Under the pieces are notes generated by a model. It was not told the origin of the DNA, did no database searches, and was given only the letters and a program-made list of their open reading frames with translations. A stretch of 64,000 bases of DNA from Streptococcus infantis (GTDB lineage Bacteria; Bacillota; Bacilli; Lactobacillales; Streptococcaceae). Where the stretch lies: positions 62,001 through 126,000 of the forward strand of contig NZ_JYGT01000007.1 in NCBI RefSeq assembly GCF_000960085.1, given 5' to 3'. Below, piece by piece: positions 27,805 to 37,109 of the stretch (position 1 is its first letter; each line of letters begins with the position of its first letter). Position numbers and translations under genes: made by a program.

Positions 27805-29250
27805 ATGATAAAGATTGAAACCGTATTAGATATTTTGAAGAAAGATAGTCTCTTCCGCGAGATTATCGACCAAGAACATTACCACTATTATTTTAGTAAT
27901 GTCATTTTTGATAGCATCTGCTATGATAGCCGAAAAGCAAAAGAAAAGAGCCTCTTTTTTGTTAAAGGAGCTACTTTCAAAAAAGAATTTCTCCTTTCGG
28001 CAATTGAACAAGGGCTCGGTTGGTATGTAGCAGAACAAGACTATGAAGTAGGTATCCCTGTTATTGTCGTTAGCGATATTAAGAAAGCCATGAGTTTGAT
28101 TGCCATGGAGTTTTATGGCAACCCTCAGGAAAAACTAAAACTCCTTGCTTTCACTGGTACTAAAGGAAAAACAACTGCGGCTTACTTTGCCTACAATATC
28201 TTAAATCAAAAACATCGTCCAGCTATGTTGTCAACCATGAACACTACTTTGGACGGTAAGACTTTCTTTAAATCTGCTCTGACAACACCTGAAAGCATCG
28301 ACCTCTTTGATATGATGGCCCAAGCAGTTGATAACGGAAGAACCCACCTTATTATGGAAGTTTCCAGTCAAGCCTACTTGGTGAAACGAGTCTACGGCCT
28401 AACTTTCGATGTAGGAGTTTTCCTCAACATTAGTCCTGACCATATTGGTCCTATTGAGCATCCGACCTTTGAAGACTACTTCTATCACAAACGTCTCTTG
28501 ATGAAAAATAGTCGCGCAGTTGTCATTAATAGTGATATGGACCACTTCTCTGTTCTAAAAGAACAAGTTGAAAATCAAGAACATGATTTCTACGGTAGTC
28601 AGTCAAATAACCAGATCGAAAACTCCAAAGCCTTTAGCTTCTCAGCTACTGGTAAATTAGCTGGAAACTATGATATTCAGTTGATTGGGCACTTCAACCA
28701 AGAAAACGCTGTCGCTGCCGGACTTGCTTGCCTTCGTTTAGGTGCTAGTCTGGATGACATCAAAAAAGGGATTGCGACTACTCGCGTCCCTGGCCGTATG
28801 GAAGTTCTCACTCAAAAAAATGGCGCAAAAGTTTTCATAGACTACGCCCATAATGGTGATAGCTTGAAGAAATTGATCTCAGTCGTTGAAACACATCAGA
28901 CTGGAAAGATTGCTTTAGTACTTGGTTCAACTGGAAACAAGGGAGAAAGCCGTCGTAAGGACTTTGGACTTCTCCTCAATCAACATCCTGAAATTCAAGT
29001 CTTTCTAACAGCTGACGATCCAAACTATGAAGATCCAATGGCCATTGCTGATGAAATTAGTAGCTACATCCATCGTCCTGTTGAAAAGATTTCTGACCGT
29101 GAGCAAGCCATCAAGGCAGCTATGTCTGTTACAAGTCAAGAACTGGACGCTGTGATTATCGCTGGTAAAGGAGCTGACTGCTACCAAATCATCCAAGGTA
29201 AGAAAGAAGACTATCCTGGAGATGCTGCTGTTGCAGAACGTTATCTATAG
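27805..29250 (+). CDS. murE: UDP-N-acetylmuramoyl-tripeptide synthetase (L-lysine adding)
   Basis: Adds the third stem residue. 481 aa: N-terminal domain with [17 protein letters not shown] loop [14 protein letters not shown] near 116-128, central [21 protein letters not shown] with the carbamylated-Lys region YHKRLLM, and C-terminal [18 protein letters not shown]. The specificity loop reads DDPNYEDP where meso-DAP enzymes have DNPR, in agreement with L-Lys peptidoglycan of streptococci. Monocistronic; promoter suggests a leaderless mRNA. Confidence 0.95.
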   Translation: MIKIETVLDILKKDSLFREIIDQEHYHYYFSNVIFDSICYDSRKAKEKSLFFVKGATFKKEFLLSAIEQGLGWYVAEQDYEVGIPVIVVSDIKKAMSLIAMEFYGNPQEKLKLLAFTGTKGKTTAAYFAYNILNQKHRPAMLSTMNTTLDGKTFFKSALTTPESIDLFDMMAQAVDNGRTHLIMEVSSQAYLVKRVYGLTFDVGVFLNISPDHIGPIEHPTFEDYFYHKRLLMKNSRAVVINSDMDHFSVLKEQVENQEHDFYGSQSNNQIENSKAFSFSATGKLAGNYDIQLIGHFNQENAVAAGLACLRLGASLDDIKKGIATTRVPGRMEVLTQKNGAKVFIDYAHNGDSLKKLISVVETHQTGKIALVLGSTGNKGESRRKDFGLLLNQHPEIQVFLTADDPNYEDPMAIADEISSYIHRPVEKISDREQAIKAAMSVTSQELDAVIIAGKGADCYQIIQGKKEDYPGDAAVAERYL

Positions 29251-29261
29251 TATATTTAAAG

Positions 29262-29294
29262 AAGGCTAGGAAAATTCCTAGCCTTTATTTTTTT
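29262..29294 (+). terminator. Terminator after murE (convergent)
   Basis: AAGGCTAGGAA (29262-29272), AA loop, TTCCTAGCCTT (29275-29285), then T-rich tract shared with the end of the convergent gene. Confidence 0.92.
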
Positions 29295-29935
29295 ATAAAG
29301 ATGAAGTGTTCTTTATCAAATTCTACAGCCAACTCATATTTCCCATCTTCATTTTGAATGATGTAGCCCAATAAAACTAAACTGTCCACAAAGATATCAG
29401 GTCGTTTCTGCATAAGCTGGTCTTTTTTGAGGAACTTGAGTAAAAATGTTGTCATATACTTGAGGGCATACTCAGGATTGACATCCCCTAAAATTTCATA
29501 CAGTCTCTGCTGTTCTTCCGTCAGTGGATACTGGTGCTTAACCTTATAAAAGTAATTAGACAAAGTCATCTTTTCCCTAGAAAAATCCGTATACTCTTCT
29601 AGGATTGCTGCATTGGTTTGATTGCGCAATTCTGTCTGAAAATCTTTCTCCAGGATTTCTTGATAAACAGGACTATTATCTCTCACAAAGACTTCCTGGT
29701 CTAGTACAAGAGATTCTGTAGATTCTAGAAAGAGAAGATTGAGATAATAGCGTTTGTTTTCTCTCAAAATCAAACCCGCTTTAATGTATTCCTCCAAAAA
29801 CTTATCAACTGGTATCTCTGGAAACTGAGCCTTGATTTCACGGAGGATAACATCGTCATGCTGATCAAGATAGTCTACCAAGTCCCTAAAGAATGGCTGC
29901 CGTGTCAATCGTGATGGATTAAAAATCTGAATCAT
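29285..29935 (-). CDS. DUF1803 family protein
   Basis: 216-aa soluble protein of the streptococcal DUF1803 family, function unknown. N-terminus MIQIFNPSRLTRQPFFRDLVDYLDQHDDVILREIKAQFP, then a helix-rich region with winged-helix-like character (VDKFLEEYIKAGLILRENKRYYLNL). No catalytic motif visible. Begins 17 bp inside the upstream amidase-like gene, so translation is coupled. Confidence 0.78.
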   Translation of the reverse strand: MIQIFNPSRLTRQPFFRDLVDYLDQHDDVILREIKAQFPEIPVDKFLEEYIKAGLILRENKRYYLNLLFLESTESLVLDQEVFVRDNSPVYQEILEKDFQTELRNQTNAAILEEYTDFSREKMTLSNYFYKVKHQYPLTEEQQRLYEILGDVNPEYALKYMTTFLLKFLKKDQLMQKRPDIFVDSLVLLGYIIQNEDGKYELAVEFDKEHFIFIKK

Positions 29936-30431
29936 GAAGATTCCTTTCTTTACATACTAAAAGTGGTGATGCTGCTAATTGACTCGGGTTAGTGCCAGGC
30001 TGATTCAAAGGTACAGGAAATCCTAGTTCTCTATAATATTCACTCCAGAAATCACTGATTTCCCAGTCATCATTACCAAATTTCATAGGAATGGTCTCAA
30101 AAATAGGTAGTAGTTCAGCGATGAACTGAGAACAATAGAAACCATCTCCATCTGGATAAAAGGAAGCATTATAGGGTGCACCTAAGTGGCACTTAGCCCG
30201 CTTTTTAACCTCTGTACAATCAATCTCCGCATAGCGATAAAGGTCATAGACCTTCTCAGCTTCAAAGAAATCTTCGGATGACTGGGAAAGAACACCACCT
30301 TCCACCGTAGCATGATAGATCTGTCCGTCTAAAAAGATAGCCACGTGACTGTAGTTACCTGTCGAAGCCTGGATGGCCTGGCCCATTTCCGTATTTTCTC
30401 TCACAAAAATCAAATCGCCAGATTCTAACAT
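29919..30431 (-). CDS. YiiX/YaeF-type NlpC/P60-like putative cysteine hydrolase
   Basis: 170-aa protein with the permuted papain-like fold: GDLIFVRENTEMGQAIQASTGNYSHVAIFLDGQIYHATVEGGVL contains the conserved His, and GDGFYCSQFIAELL the catalytic Cys. No signal peptide, so cytoplasmic. Members hydrolyse amide or ester bonds of cell-wall or lipid substrates; the substrate here is unknown. Strong GGAGGA site; next to ppaC and upstream of the DUF1803 gene. Confidence 0.8.
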   Translation of the reverse strand: MLESGDLIFVRENTEMGQAIQASTGNYSHVAIFLDGQIYHATVEGGVLSQSSEDFFEAEKVYDLYRYAEIDCTEVKKRAKCHLGAPYNASFYPDGDGFYCSQFIAELLPIFETIPMKFGNDDWEISDFWSEYYRELGFPVPLNQPGTNPSQLAASPLLVCKERNLHDSDF

Positions 30432-30446
30432 GGTCTCCTCCTAGCA

Positions 30447-30470
30447 AAAAAGGAGCCGAAACTCCTTTTT
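30447..30470. terminator. Terminator after ppaC
   Basis: AAAAAGGAG (30447-30455), loop CCGAAA, CTCCTTTTT (30462-30470); symmetrical. It separates ppaC from the hydrolase gene. Confidence 0.85.
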
Positions 30471-30494
30471 AACGATGGGTTTCCCCACCTATCA

Positions 30495-31430
30495 TTATGC
30501 ATTAAAGCTTTCAGTCAATTGAGGAACCACTTGTTTCTTACGTGAAACGGCACCTGGAAGGAAAGCGTGGTTGTTTTCAAGTTTGAAGTTGAAAGCTGCT
30601 TCAACTTTGTCCATGTTGGCACCAAGAGCCAAAATTTCTGAGTTTGAGTTGACGATGTCTGTAATCATCAAAACAAAGTCAGAGTATCCGTTAGCGACAT
30701 TTGCTACTTGGATAGCTGCTTCGATTTCAGCTTGGCGTTCCAAAACTTCCGCAATATCAACTGTATTGACTTGAGCCACACGGACATTGTTTCCATTGAG
30801 TTCAAAGGTCTTAGCATCGATGTCAATCAATTCTTCTGCTGATTTGCTTGCCAAGTTCGTACCAGCCTTAAGCATTGAAAGACCGTATTCTTCCAAGTTC
30901 ACACCAGCCAATTCTGCCAATTCAGGCGCAATCACCTTATCAGATGGGTGAGTCGTTGGAGATTTCAAAAGAAGGGTATCTGAAATCAAACCTGAAAGCA
31001 TCAAACCTGCAATTTCTTTTGGAACAGCTACACCGTGTTCTTTGAACATGCGGTAAACGATAGAAGATGCTGATCCAACTGGCTCCAAACGCATGTAAAG
31101 TGGGCTAGCAGTTTCAAAGTTAGCCACACGGTGGTGGTCCACTACACCGTAAACTTCTACTTCAGCGATATCTGAAACAGATTGTTGGAATTCATTGTGG
31201 TCTGTTAAGATGACTTGCTCTGCACCTTCTGCTTTAGCTGATGTGATCACGCGTGGTGCTTCCACACCAAAATAGTCCAATACGAAAGCAGTTTCTTCAT
31301 TTGGAGTTCCAAGAGCTACTGCTTCTGTATCCAAACCATACGCTTCTTTTGCAAGATAAGCAAAGGCTACAGATGAACCGATAGCATCTGAGTCCGGATT
31401 TTGGTGACCAAATACTAGAATCTTAGACAT
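30495..31430 (-). CDS. ppaC: Manganese-dependent inorganic pyrophosphatase (family II)
   Basis: Hydrolyses PPi to phosphate, driving biosynthesis. 311 aa; DHH family. Metal ligands: [15 protein letters not shown] near 7-20 (His, Asp, Asp), ILTDHNEF, and [10 protein letters not shown] (DHH motif) near 96; C-terminal DHHA2 phosphate-binding [13 protein letters not shown] at 31430 gives the conserved N-terminus [10 protein letters not shown] and has GAGGT before it; an in-frame extension to 31487 has no homology. Confidence 0.96.
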   Translation of the reverse strand: MSKILVFGHQNPDSDAIGSSVAFAYLAKEAYGLDTEAVALGTPNEETAFVLDYFGVEAPRVITSAKAEGAEQVILTDHNEFQQSVSDIAEVEVYGVVDHHRVANFETASPLYMRLEPVGSASSIVYRMFKEHGVAVPKEIAGLMLSGLISDTLLLKSPTTHPSDKVIAPELAELAGVNLEEYGLSMLKAGTNLASKSAEELIDIDAKTFELNGNNVRVAQVNTVDIAEVLERQAEIEAAIQVANVANGYSDFVLMITDIVNSNSEILALGANMDKVEAAFNFKLENNHAFLPGAVSRKKQVVPQLTESFNA

Positions 31431-31514
31431 GATAATACCTCGTTTCTTTATTCTCCTTATTGTAGCATTTTTTTTAATTTTTGACAAAAGTAAGAGGAGT
31501 CAAAGGACTCCTCA

Positions 31515-31799
31515 TTACAAGTCAAAAGAATCGACTAAATTCCTATTATGATTCTCTTTGAAATAATTTTCTTTTTGCATACGTGTCTTGCTCTTGAAAA
31601 GAGCTTCAGCAGACATGGCTTCTTCTTTACTATCGAAACCTTGAGCATAGATGAGTTTTACCGGTAATCGAGCTCGTGTATATTTGGCTCCTTTGCCACT
31701 ATTGTGGACAGCAACTCGTTTCTTCACATCTGTTGTATAGCCTGTATAGTAAGAACCATCACGACACTCAACCACATACATATAAGCCTTATAATCCAT
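31515..31799 (-). CDS. GIY-YIG domain protein (UPF0213 type)
   Basis: 94-aa single-domain GIY-YIG nuclease-fold protein: [60 protein letters not shown] carries the GSYYTGY form of the motif, the catalytic Arg and the downstream Glu. Similar to YazA/YhbQ; role unproven. ATG at 31799 overlaps the end of the methyltransferase gene by 11 bp; the longer frame to 31904 lies wholly inside that gene. Confidence 0.88.
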   Translation of the reverse strand: MDYKAYMYVVECRDGSYYTGYTTDVKKRVAVHNSGKGAKYTRARLPVKLIYAQGFDSKEEAMSAEALFKSKTRMQKENYFKENHNRNLVDSFDL

Positions 31800-32538
31800 A
31801 ATAAATCTCTTGAATTTCTGGTGTATAGGAGCCATCATCATTATGAACGATGAGCGGTGGTAAAACCTTAAAACCACTAGTGGAACCATCTTTGATAGCC
31901 TCAATCAAAAGCATATTAGCTTCCTTCTCCCGTTTAGGGTAGACAAATTGCAGACGCTTTGGAGCCAAATTGTGTTGTTGAAGCGTGTCTAAAATATCTA
32001 ACAATCGATCAGGACGATGAACCATAGCCAAACGCCCATTTGATTTGAGAATACTCTGAGCACTACGACAGATTTCCTTAAGATTGGTCGTAATTTCATG
32101 CCGAGCTAAAAGGTAATGCTCGCTTTCATTTAGATTAGAATTTGGATCTACCTTAAAATAAGGCGGATTACATAAAATCAAATCAACCTTGCTCCCCTGA
32201 ATGTAGCTAGTCATGTTCTTCAAATCATCACAAATAACCTGCATCTGCTCTTCCAAGCCGTTTAAACGCACTGACCGTTCAGCCATATCAGCGAGACGTT
32301 CCTGAATTTCTACAGATAGAATTTTAGCTTTGGTACGACTACTGGCAAAAAGTCCAACAGCTCCATTGCCCGCACAAAAATCCACAATTAACCCATTTTT
32401 AGGAAAACGAGGAAAGCGTGACAAAAGTACACTATCCACCGAATAGCTGAAAACCTCTCTATTTTGAATAATCTTGATATCTGTAGAGAAGAGTTGATTA
32501 ATGCGCTCTCCTGATTTTAATAATTGTTCTTCGTCCAT
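31789..32538 (-). CDS. tRNA1(Val) (adenine-N6)-methyltransferase TrmN6-like
   Basis: 249-aa Rossmann-fold SAM methyltransferase. SAM site [17 protein letters not shown] near 48-64, acidic loop [10 protein letters not shown], and catalytic NPPY in [13 protein letters not shown], the N6-adenine signature of the YfiC/TrmN6 family, plus the C-terminal [22 protein letters not shown]. Probably modifies A37 of tRNA-Val. The -10 TATAAT is 6 nt from the ATG (leaderless). Overlaps the GIY-YIG gene. Confidence 0.88.
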   Translation of the reverse strand: MDEEQLLKSGERINQLFSTDIKIIQNREVFSYSVDSVLLSRFPRFPKNGLIVDFCAGNGAVGLFASSRTKAKILSVEIQERLADMAERSVRLNGLEEQMQVICDDLKNMTSYIQGSKVDLILCNPPYFKVDPNSNLNESEHYLLARHEITTNLKEICRSAQSILKSNGRLAMVHRPDRLLDILDTLQQHNLAPKRLQFVYPKREKEANMLLIEAIKDGSTSGFKVLPPLIVHNDDGSYTPEIQEIYYGL

Positions 32539-32555
32539 ACTTCTATTATAACAAA
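32539..32555 (-). promoter_or_regulatory. Predicted leaderless promoter of the TrmN6-like gene
   Basis: On the minus strand TGTTATAAT is followed by AGAAGT and then the ATG at 32538; no ribosome site. Confidence 0.65.
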
Positions 32556-32586
32556 ATATAATAACATCACAATGTTTTGAGGGATA

Positions 32587-32949
32587 TCAATTACTGTTTT
32601 TCTTTAAATGCTCCAAGGCTTCTCGAGTCCAAACAGGCATCATGCGGCCAAGTGGCGCGAATCCATGTTTGATGCGATCATTCGAAAACCGTCTCCGTCT
32701 AGGAAGTTGATGTTTTTCTTCTTCCAAGGTACGAATGGAAAGGCTAGCCTTCCCTGTATATTCATCAAAATCTACCACCTGCACCTGGACTTCATCACCG
32801 ATCTTTAAAACCTCGTAAATATTTTCGATAAATCCTGTCCGAATCTCTGAAATATGGATCAGTCCAGTCACTCCTGTTTCTAACTCAACAAAAGCTCCAT
32901 AGGGCTGAATCCCAGTAATACGGCCATTTAGCTTATCACCGATTTTCAT
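32587..32949 (-). CDS. cvfD: S1-domain RNA-binding protein CvfD
   Basis: 120-aa general-stress/virulence-type RNA-binding protein. A single S1 domain fills residues 1-75 (MKIGDKLNGRITGIQPYGAFVELETGVTGLIHISEI..VQVQVVDFDEYTGKASLSIRTL), followed by a basic tail (PRRRRFSNDRIKHG). Homologous to B. subtilis YugI and pneumococcal CvfD, a post-transcriptional regulator. ATG at 32949 has GAGG located in the end of the upstream fusion gene, one base away; the longer frame reads back into that gene. Confidence 0.9.
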   Translation of the reverse strand: MKIGDKLNGRITGIQPYGAFVELETGVTGLIHISEIRTGFIENIYEVLKIGDEVQVQVVDFDEYTGKASLSIRTLEEEKHQLPRRRRFSNDRIKHGFAPLGRMMPVWTREALEHLKKNSN

Positions 32950-32950
32950 T

Positions 32951-34351
32951 TTAGTCCTCAATTTCAATAGTTTCAATGACTACGTCTTCAACTGGCTTGT
33001 CCATTGCACCTGTTTCGACACCTGCAATTGCATCAAGAACTTCATAAGAAGCTTCATCCGCAAGTTGACCGAATACAGTGTGACGACGGTCTAGGTGAGG
33101 AGTTCCACCTTGTTCAGCATAAATTTCCGCAATTGGTTCTGGCCAACCACCACGAGCAATTTCTTTCTTAGAATATGGCAAGTGTTGATTCTGCACGATA
33201 AAGAACTGGCTACCATTTGTATTTGGCCCAGCATTAGCCATAGAAAGGGCTCCACGGACATTGTAAAGTTCTTCTGAAAACTCATCCTCAAAAGATTCTC
33301 CATAGATTGACTCACCACCCATACCAGTACCAGTTGGATCTCCACCTTGAATCATAAAATCTTTAATAATACGGTGGAAAATCACACCGTCATAGTATCC
33401 ATCTTTTGACAGAGCAATAAAGTTGGCTACTGTTTTAGGAGCATGTTCAGGGAAGAGCTTAATACGCAAGTCTCCGTGATTGGTCTTAATGGTCGCGATA
33501 GGACCTTCTACTGTTTCAATGTCTACTTGTGGGAAATGCAATTCTTTTTCTACCATACCAAATCCTTCTAAGGCATCAAAGATGCCATCTTCTTCTAATG
33601 TTTTTGTAATATAATCTGCTTTTTCTTTGATTTTATCATGAGAAATTCCCATAGCAACACTAATGCCTGCATAATCAAAGAGTTCTAAATCGTTAAGACC
33701 GTCCCCAAAAACCATAACGTTTTCAGGTTTTAAACCTAATTGGTCCACAACTTTTGCAACCCCAGCTGCCTTTGAACCGGAAATCGGCACAACATCTGAT
33801 GAATGTTCATGCCAGCGTACCATACGCAAAGTCGATGCTAAACTGTCAGGCAAAGTCAAGTCATCTCCCTGCTCCTCAAAGGTCCACATCTGATAAATAT
33901 CTTCATTTTGATAAAAATCACGGTCCACCTCTAAATTAGGATAAATCGGGTCAATTGCCTGGCTAATCATCTCTGTTCGCCTTGATAGTTTAGCAGCATG
34001 ACTTCCCACCAAACCGTAATCAATCTCAACTTCCTTGGTCCAAGCAATATACTCTTCTACCTTATCCTTAGCAATTTTGTTACTATAAATGACATTGCCC
34101 TTTTTATCCTCAATATAGGCACCATTCAAGGTTACAAAGAAATCAGGATTGAGGGCTTTAATCTCTGGTACCACACCGAAAATGCCTCTACCAGTCGCAA
34201 TTCCTGTCAAGATTCCTTTTTCACGTAATTGTTTAAAAACCCTTGGAATATTACTTGGAACAAAACCTGTCTTTGAATTTCGTAAAGTATCATCTATATC
34301 AAAAAAGATAATCTTAATCTTCTTAGCCTTGTATCTTAACTTGGCATCCAT
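32951..34351 (-). CDS. Bifunctional Cof-type HAD hydrolase / cyclophilin peptidyl-prolyl isomerase
   Basis: 466-aa fusion. Residues ~1-260 are a Cof/HAD-IIB phosphatase: [14 protein letters not shown] (motif I), TGIATGRG, Lys in [26 protein letters not shown] (motif IV). Residues ~278-466 are a cyclophilin: [72 protein letters not shown]. Catalytic Arg-Ile-Ile and Gln in FMIQGGD are present. This fusion is known in streptococci; the joint role is unclear. Promoter TATAAT near 34386-34381, AAGGAGGT site. Confidence 0.94.
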   Translation of the reverse strand: MDAKLRYKAKKIKIIFFDIDDTLRNSKTGFVPSNIPRVFKQLREKGILTGIATGRGIFGVVPEIKALNPDFFVTLNGAYIEDKKGNVIYSNKIAKDKVEEYIAWTKEVEIDYGLVGSHAAKLSRRTEMISQAIDPIYPNLEVDRDFYQNEDIYQMWTFEEQGDDLTLPDSLASTLRMVRWHEHSSDVVPISGSKAAGVAKVVDQLGLKPENVMVFGDGLNDLELFDYAGISVAMGISHDKIKEKADYITKTLEEDGIFDALEGFGMVEKELHFPQVDIETVEGPIATIKTNHGDLRIKLFPEHAPKTVANFIALSKDGYYDGVIFHRIIKDFMIQGGDPTGTGMGGESIYGESFEDEFSEELYNVRGALSMANAGPNTNGSQFFIVQNQHLPYSKKEIARGGWPEPIAEIYAEQGGTPHLDRRHTVFGQLADEASYEVLDAIAGVETGAMDKPVEDVVIETIEIED

Positions 34352-34431
34352 TATAATACCTCCTTCAATTCACTCTTTCCATTATACCATAAAGTAGGCA
34401 AATCCCACATCCCCAATAAAGTCCTTTTCTC

Positions 34432-34935
34432 TTATCCGAATTCCTTTACTAGATACAAAACCAAATCATCATTATTTTGGCTAGTTGCATTCATTTCCAA
34501 GGGTTGATTTCGATACCAGACACCTGCCCCATCTGGAATATAACCTCGTTTGATGTACAATCTCTGAGCAGGTCCATAACCTGAGTGGAGCCCAACACCA
34601 AGCGTCACCTTATCCGATACGAGTTTTACTCGTTTTTCTGCTTCTTCTAGCAGTTGATTCCCAATCCCTTGATTTCGAAAAGGCTCAAACACATTAAAAT
34701 CTGATAATTCTGGATAGACTTCTACAAAAGGACCATGTTTAGCAGAGGGTAAAATGGTAACGTAGCCCGCTACAGCACCATCAATCTCTGCAACTAAGAC
34801 TTCTCTCTCCCCACTTTCCTGTTCCAGAAAATATCTAGCCAAAATTTCCTCTCTACCAGGCCAACCTTGATTCATAAATCCATGAGATAAGGATTCAATG
34901 TCAGACTTAATCATATTTCTAATCGTACAATTCAT
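34432..34935 (-). CDS. GNAT N-acetyltransferase
   Basis: 167-aa acetyltransferase: CTIRNMIKSDIESLSHGFMNQGW, then FNVFEPFRNQGIGNQLLEEAEKRVKLVSDKVTLGVGLHSGYGPAQRLYIKRGYIPDG with the acetyl-CoA loop (RNQGIG) and the YIKRGY motif. I start at ATG 34935. The upstream ATG at 34971 overlaps the -10 hexamer TATAAT (34975-34970), so it cannot be transcribed from that promoter. Substrate unknown. Confidence 0.85.
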   Translation of the reverse strand: MNCTIRNMIKSDIESLSHGFMNQGWPGREEILARYFLEQESGEREVLVAEIDGAVAGYVTILPSAKHGPFVEVYPELSDFNVFEPFRNQGIGNQLLEEAEKRVKLVSDKVTLGVGLHSGYGPAQRLYIKRGYIPDGAGVWYRNQPLEMNATSQNNDDLVLYLVKEFG

Positions 34936-35009
34936 CTTTGACTTACCAACCTTTACTCTTTCTATTACCATTATAGCACGCTAAGGTCAGAAAAAAACTA
35001 TCTCGTAAA

Positions 35010-35105
35010 AAAAGACCCGTAAGGGTCTTACTCGCTCTCTTGTTTTCAAGCTCGTGAAAAAGAGGTCCCCCGGACCTGAAAAAAAGACCCACCCGGGTCT
35101 TTTCT
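35010..35105 (-). repeat. Three tandem terminator hairpins after rpsR
   Basis: Stem 1: AAAGACCC (35083-35090) with GGGTCTTT (35095-35102); stem 2: AGGTCC/GGACCT around TCCCCCGGA (35066-35074); stem 3: AAGACCC (35012-35018) with GGGTCTT (35023-35029). A small CTTG-TTTT-CAAG hairpin lies between 2 and 3. Each big stem has A-runs and T-runs, so all could terminate the rpsF operon. Core 2 equals that of the arrays at 7087-7212 and 37110-37297. Confidence 0.8.
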
Positions 35106-35345
35106 TTAATCTTCGTTTACGAAAGGCATCAAAGCCATTACGCGAGCGCGTTTGATAGCTGTTGTTACTTTACGTTGGTTTTTAGCTGAAGTTCCTGTTA
35201 CACGACGAGGAAGGATTTTCCCACGTTCTGAAACGAAACGGCTAAGAAGCTCAGTATCTTTGTAATCAACATATTCAATTTTGTTTGCTGCGATGTAATC
35301 AACTTTTTTACGGCGTTTGAATCCGCCACGACGTTGTTGAGCCAT
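35106..35345 (-). CDS. rpsR: 30S ribosomal protein S18
   Basis: 79 aa, full length. Core [61 protein letters not shown] is the S18 signature. Binds S6 on the 30S platform. Third gene of the rpsF-ssb-rpsR operon, followed by stacked terminators. Confidence 0.98.
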   Translation of the reverse strand: MAQQRRGGFKRRKKVDYIAANKIEYVDYKDTELLSRFVSERGKILPRRVTGTSAKNQRKVTTAIKRARVMALMPFVNED

Positions 35346-35377
35346 GTTTTTCTCTCCTTTATAGTTTTAATTGTCCA

Positions 35378-35848
35378 TTAGAATGGTAAATCATCGTCTG
35401 AAATATCCAAAGGATTGGTTTTTCCAAATGGATTTTCATCTCGTGAAAAGTCAGGTACTGATTGTGTAGGTGCTGAATAACTTGAACTTGGTGCAGAATG
35501 ACCTCCACCAGTTTGACCTTCACGCACGCTACGGCTTTCCAACATTTGGAAATTTTCAGCTACGACTTCAGTCACGTAGACACGTTGTCCTTGCTGGTTA
35601 TCGTAACTACGAGTCTGGATACGGCCTGTAACCCCAATAAGTGAGCCTTTTTTAGCCCAGTTAGCAAGGTTTTCAGCCTGTTGGCGCCACATTACGACAT
35701 TGATAAAATCAGCCTCACGTTCACCATTTTGACTCTTGAATGTACGGTTTACTGCAAGAGTAAAAGTAGCTACTGCTACATTTGATGGGGTATAACGCAA
35801 CTCAGCGTCACGTACCATACGCCCTACAAGTACAACATTGTTAATCAT
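35378..35848 (-). CDS. ssb: Single-stranded DNA-binding protein (SsbA type)
   Basis: 156 aa with N-terminal OB fold ([69 protein letters not shown]), a Gly/Ser/Gln-rich linker and the acidic tip DISDDDLPF that recruits repair partners. Location between rpsF and rpsR identifies the housekeeping SsbA, not competence SsbB; no combox is seen. Confidence 0.97.
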   Translation of the reverse strand: MINNVVLVGRMVRDAELRYTPSNVAVATFTLAVNRTFKSQNGEREADFINVVMWRQQAENLANWAKKGSLIGVTGRIQTRSYDNQQGQRVYVTEVVAENFQMLESRSVREGQTGGGHSAPSSSYSAPTQSVPDFSRDENPFGKTNPLDISDDDLPF

Positions 35849-35859
35849 AATCTACCTTC

Positions 35860-36150
35860 TTACGCGTCAAGCTTGACGATCATGTGACGAAGAATGTCAG
35901 CGTTGATTTTTGACAAACGGTCAAACTCTTTAAGAGCTGCGTCATCGTTTGCTTCAACGTTAACGATGTGGTAAAGTCCTTCACGGAAATCTTGGATTTC
36001 GTATGCAAGACGACGTTTTTCCCAATCTTTTGATTCAACAACAGTTGCACCGTTGTCAGTCAAGATAGAGTCAAAACGTGCTACCAAAGCGTTTTTCGCT
36101 TCTTCTTCAATGTTTGGACGAATGATATAAAGAATTTCGTATTTAGCCAT
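35860..36150 (-). CDS. rpsF: 30S ribosomal protein S6
   Basis: 96 aa: [67 protein letters not shown] is the S6 fold; forms a heterodimer with S18. First gene of the operon, 11 bp before ssb. The leader of about 70 nt carries two hairpins, possible S6:S18 autoregulatory target. Confidence 0.98.
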   Translation of the reverse strand: MAKYEILYIIRPNIEEEAKNALVARFDSILTDNGATVVESKDWEKRRLAYEIQDFREGLYHIVNVEANDDAALKEFDRLSKINADILRHMIVKLDA

Positions 36151-36253
36151 TGATATGTTCCTCCTTTTGGTCTAATGACCCCAAGTCTTTGCATGGGGTA
36201 AGTGAGGTTTGCTCACAATAAACTATTATACTAGAAAAAAATTTTTTTCGCAA
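36151..36253 (-). promoter_or_regulatory. rpsF promoter and structured leader
   Basis: TTGCGA (36253-36248), 17-bp spacer of A and T runs, TATAAT (36230-36225). The leader contains GTGAG/CTCAC (36202-36216) and ACCCC/GGGGT (36178-36199) hairpins before AAGGAGGA. I could not identify the conserved CCG element of the S6:S18 motif with certainty. Confidence 0.7.
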
Positions 36254-36278
36254 GTATAAAACAATAATTGTTTACTTT

Positions 36279-36935
36279 TTAGAGTTTCTTTGCAGAAGTC
36301 TGGGTAATTTCATCTACGAGAATATTTTCATCCTCAAATTTCTTTTTTAATGAAGAAAGGTCAATGCTTCCCTCAATTTGGACTTCGATAACAATCTTAC
36401 CATCTTTACGTGGAATATTAACAGTATGAGAAATATTAAGATTTTCCTCAACGATTAAAGAAACAATCTTACCGAGTACCCCAACTTCATTTTCTGTGAT
36501 AAAACGAACACGGATTCCCTCTTCACCATAACCAGCAATTTCAAGAAAGGCTCCGAATACATCTCGATCTGTTATAACGCCATACAATTGACCATTATCA
36601 ACAACTGGTAAGATACCAATCTTATTTTTCAACATGAGATAGGTTGCATCTTCCAAACTAGCATATCCTGAAACAGTAACAACATCACGAATCATGACAT
36701 CTTTTACCTTTGTCTTGTTTAGCAAGTAGTTCATCTCAAAGATTGAAAGACTAGTTGCTTTTGATGGACTAGCTTCAGCAATAGTTCCTTCTGTTACTAG
36801 ACCAACTAATCTATCATTCTCAATAACAGGAAGACGATGCAAACCTTGTTCGCGCATCAAGTCTGCTGCATGTGCTACAGTCGTATCTGGGCTAATATAT
36901 ACGACCTTACGAGTCATAAAATCTTTTACTGCCAT
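36279..36935 (-). CDS. CBS-domain and ACT-domain protein (AcuB family)
   Basis: 218 aa: two CBS domains (VKDFMTRKVVYISPDTTVAHAADLMREQGLHRLPVI.. at 2-~60 and VKDVMIRDVVTVSGYASLEDATYLMLKNKIGILPVV.. at ~75-135) and an ACT-like domain (VRFITENEVGVLGKIVSLIVEENLNISHTVN.. at ~143-215). Probably a ligand-sensing regulator (adenine nucleotide and amino acid). It lies downstream of the liv operon but has its own promoter: TTGATA (36992-36987), TATAAT (36969-36964). Confidence 0.88.
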   Translation of the reverse strand: MAVKDFMTRKVVYISPDTTVAHAADLMREQGLHRLPVIENDRLVGLVTEGTIAEASPSKATSLSIFEMNYLLNKTKVKDVMIRDVVTVSGYASLEDATYLMLKNKIGILPVVDNGQLYGVITDRDVFGAFLEIAGYGEEGIRVRFITENEVGVLGKIVSLIVEENLNISHTVNIPRKDGKIVIEVQIEGSIDLSSLKKKFEDENILVDEITQTSAKKL

Positions 36936-36987
36936 AGGAAATCTCCTTTATGTTTATAGTTTTATTATACACTTTTTACGGAAAGCT

Positions 36988-37001
36988 ATCAAACGCTTTC
37001 A
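36988..37001. promoter_or_regulatory. cre-like site over the AcuB-type gene -35 box
   Basis: ATCAAACGCTTTCA matches the CcpA consensus at 12 of 14 positions and overlaps the -35 (36987-36992), a repressing position. Confidence 0.55.
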
Positions 37002-37109
37002 TCTCTTTTTCAAGATTCAGAAAACTTTGAACCACTACACGAAAAAGAGCTCTACAAGAGAGCCCTTAATCATTTACTCATAATGATTGCGTCACAATCT
37101 CTATCCGCT

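Noticed and set aside
31800..31904. Longer start for the GIY-YIG protein.
   Set aside because: The extension lies inside the methyltransferase gene and is not part of the GIY-YIG fold.
36178..36216. rpsF leader as a definite S6:S18 autoregulatory motif.
   Set aside because: Two hairpins are present but the conserved CCG loop could not be placed, so it is described only as a structured leader.
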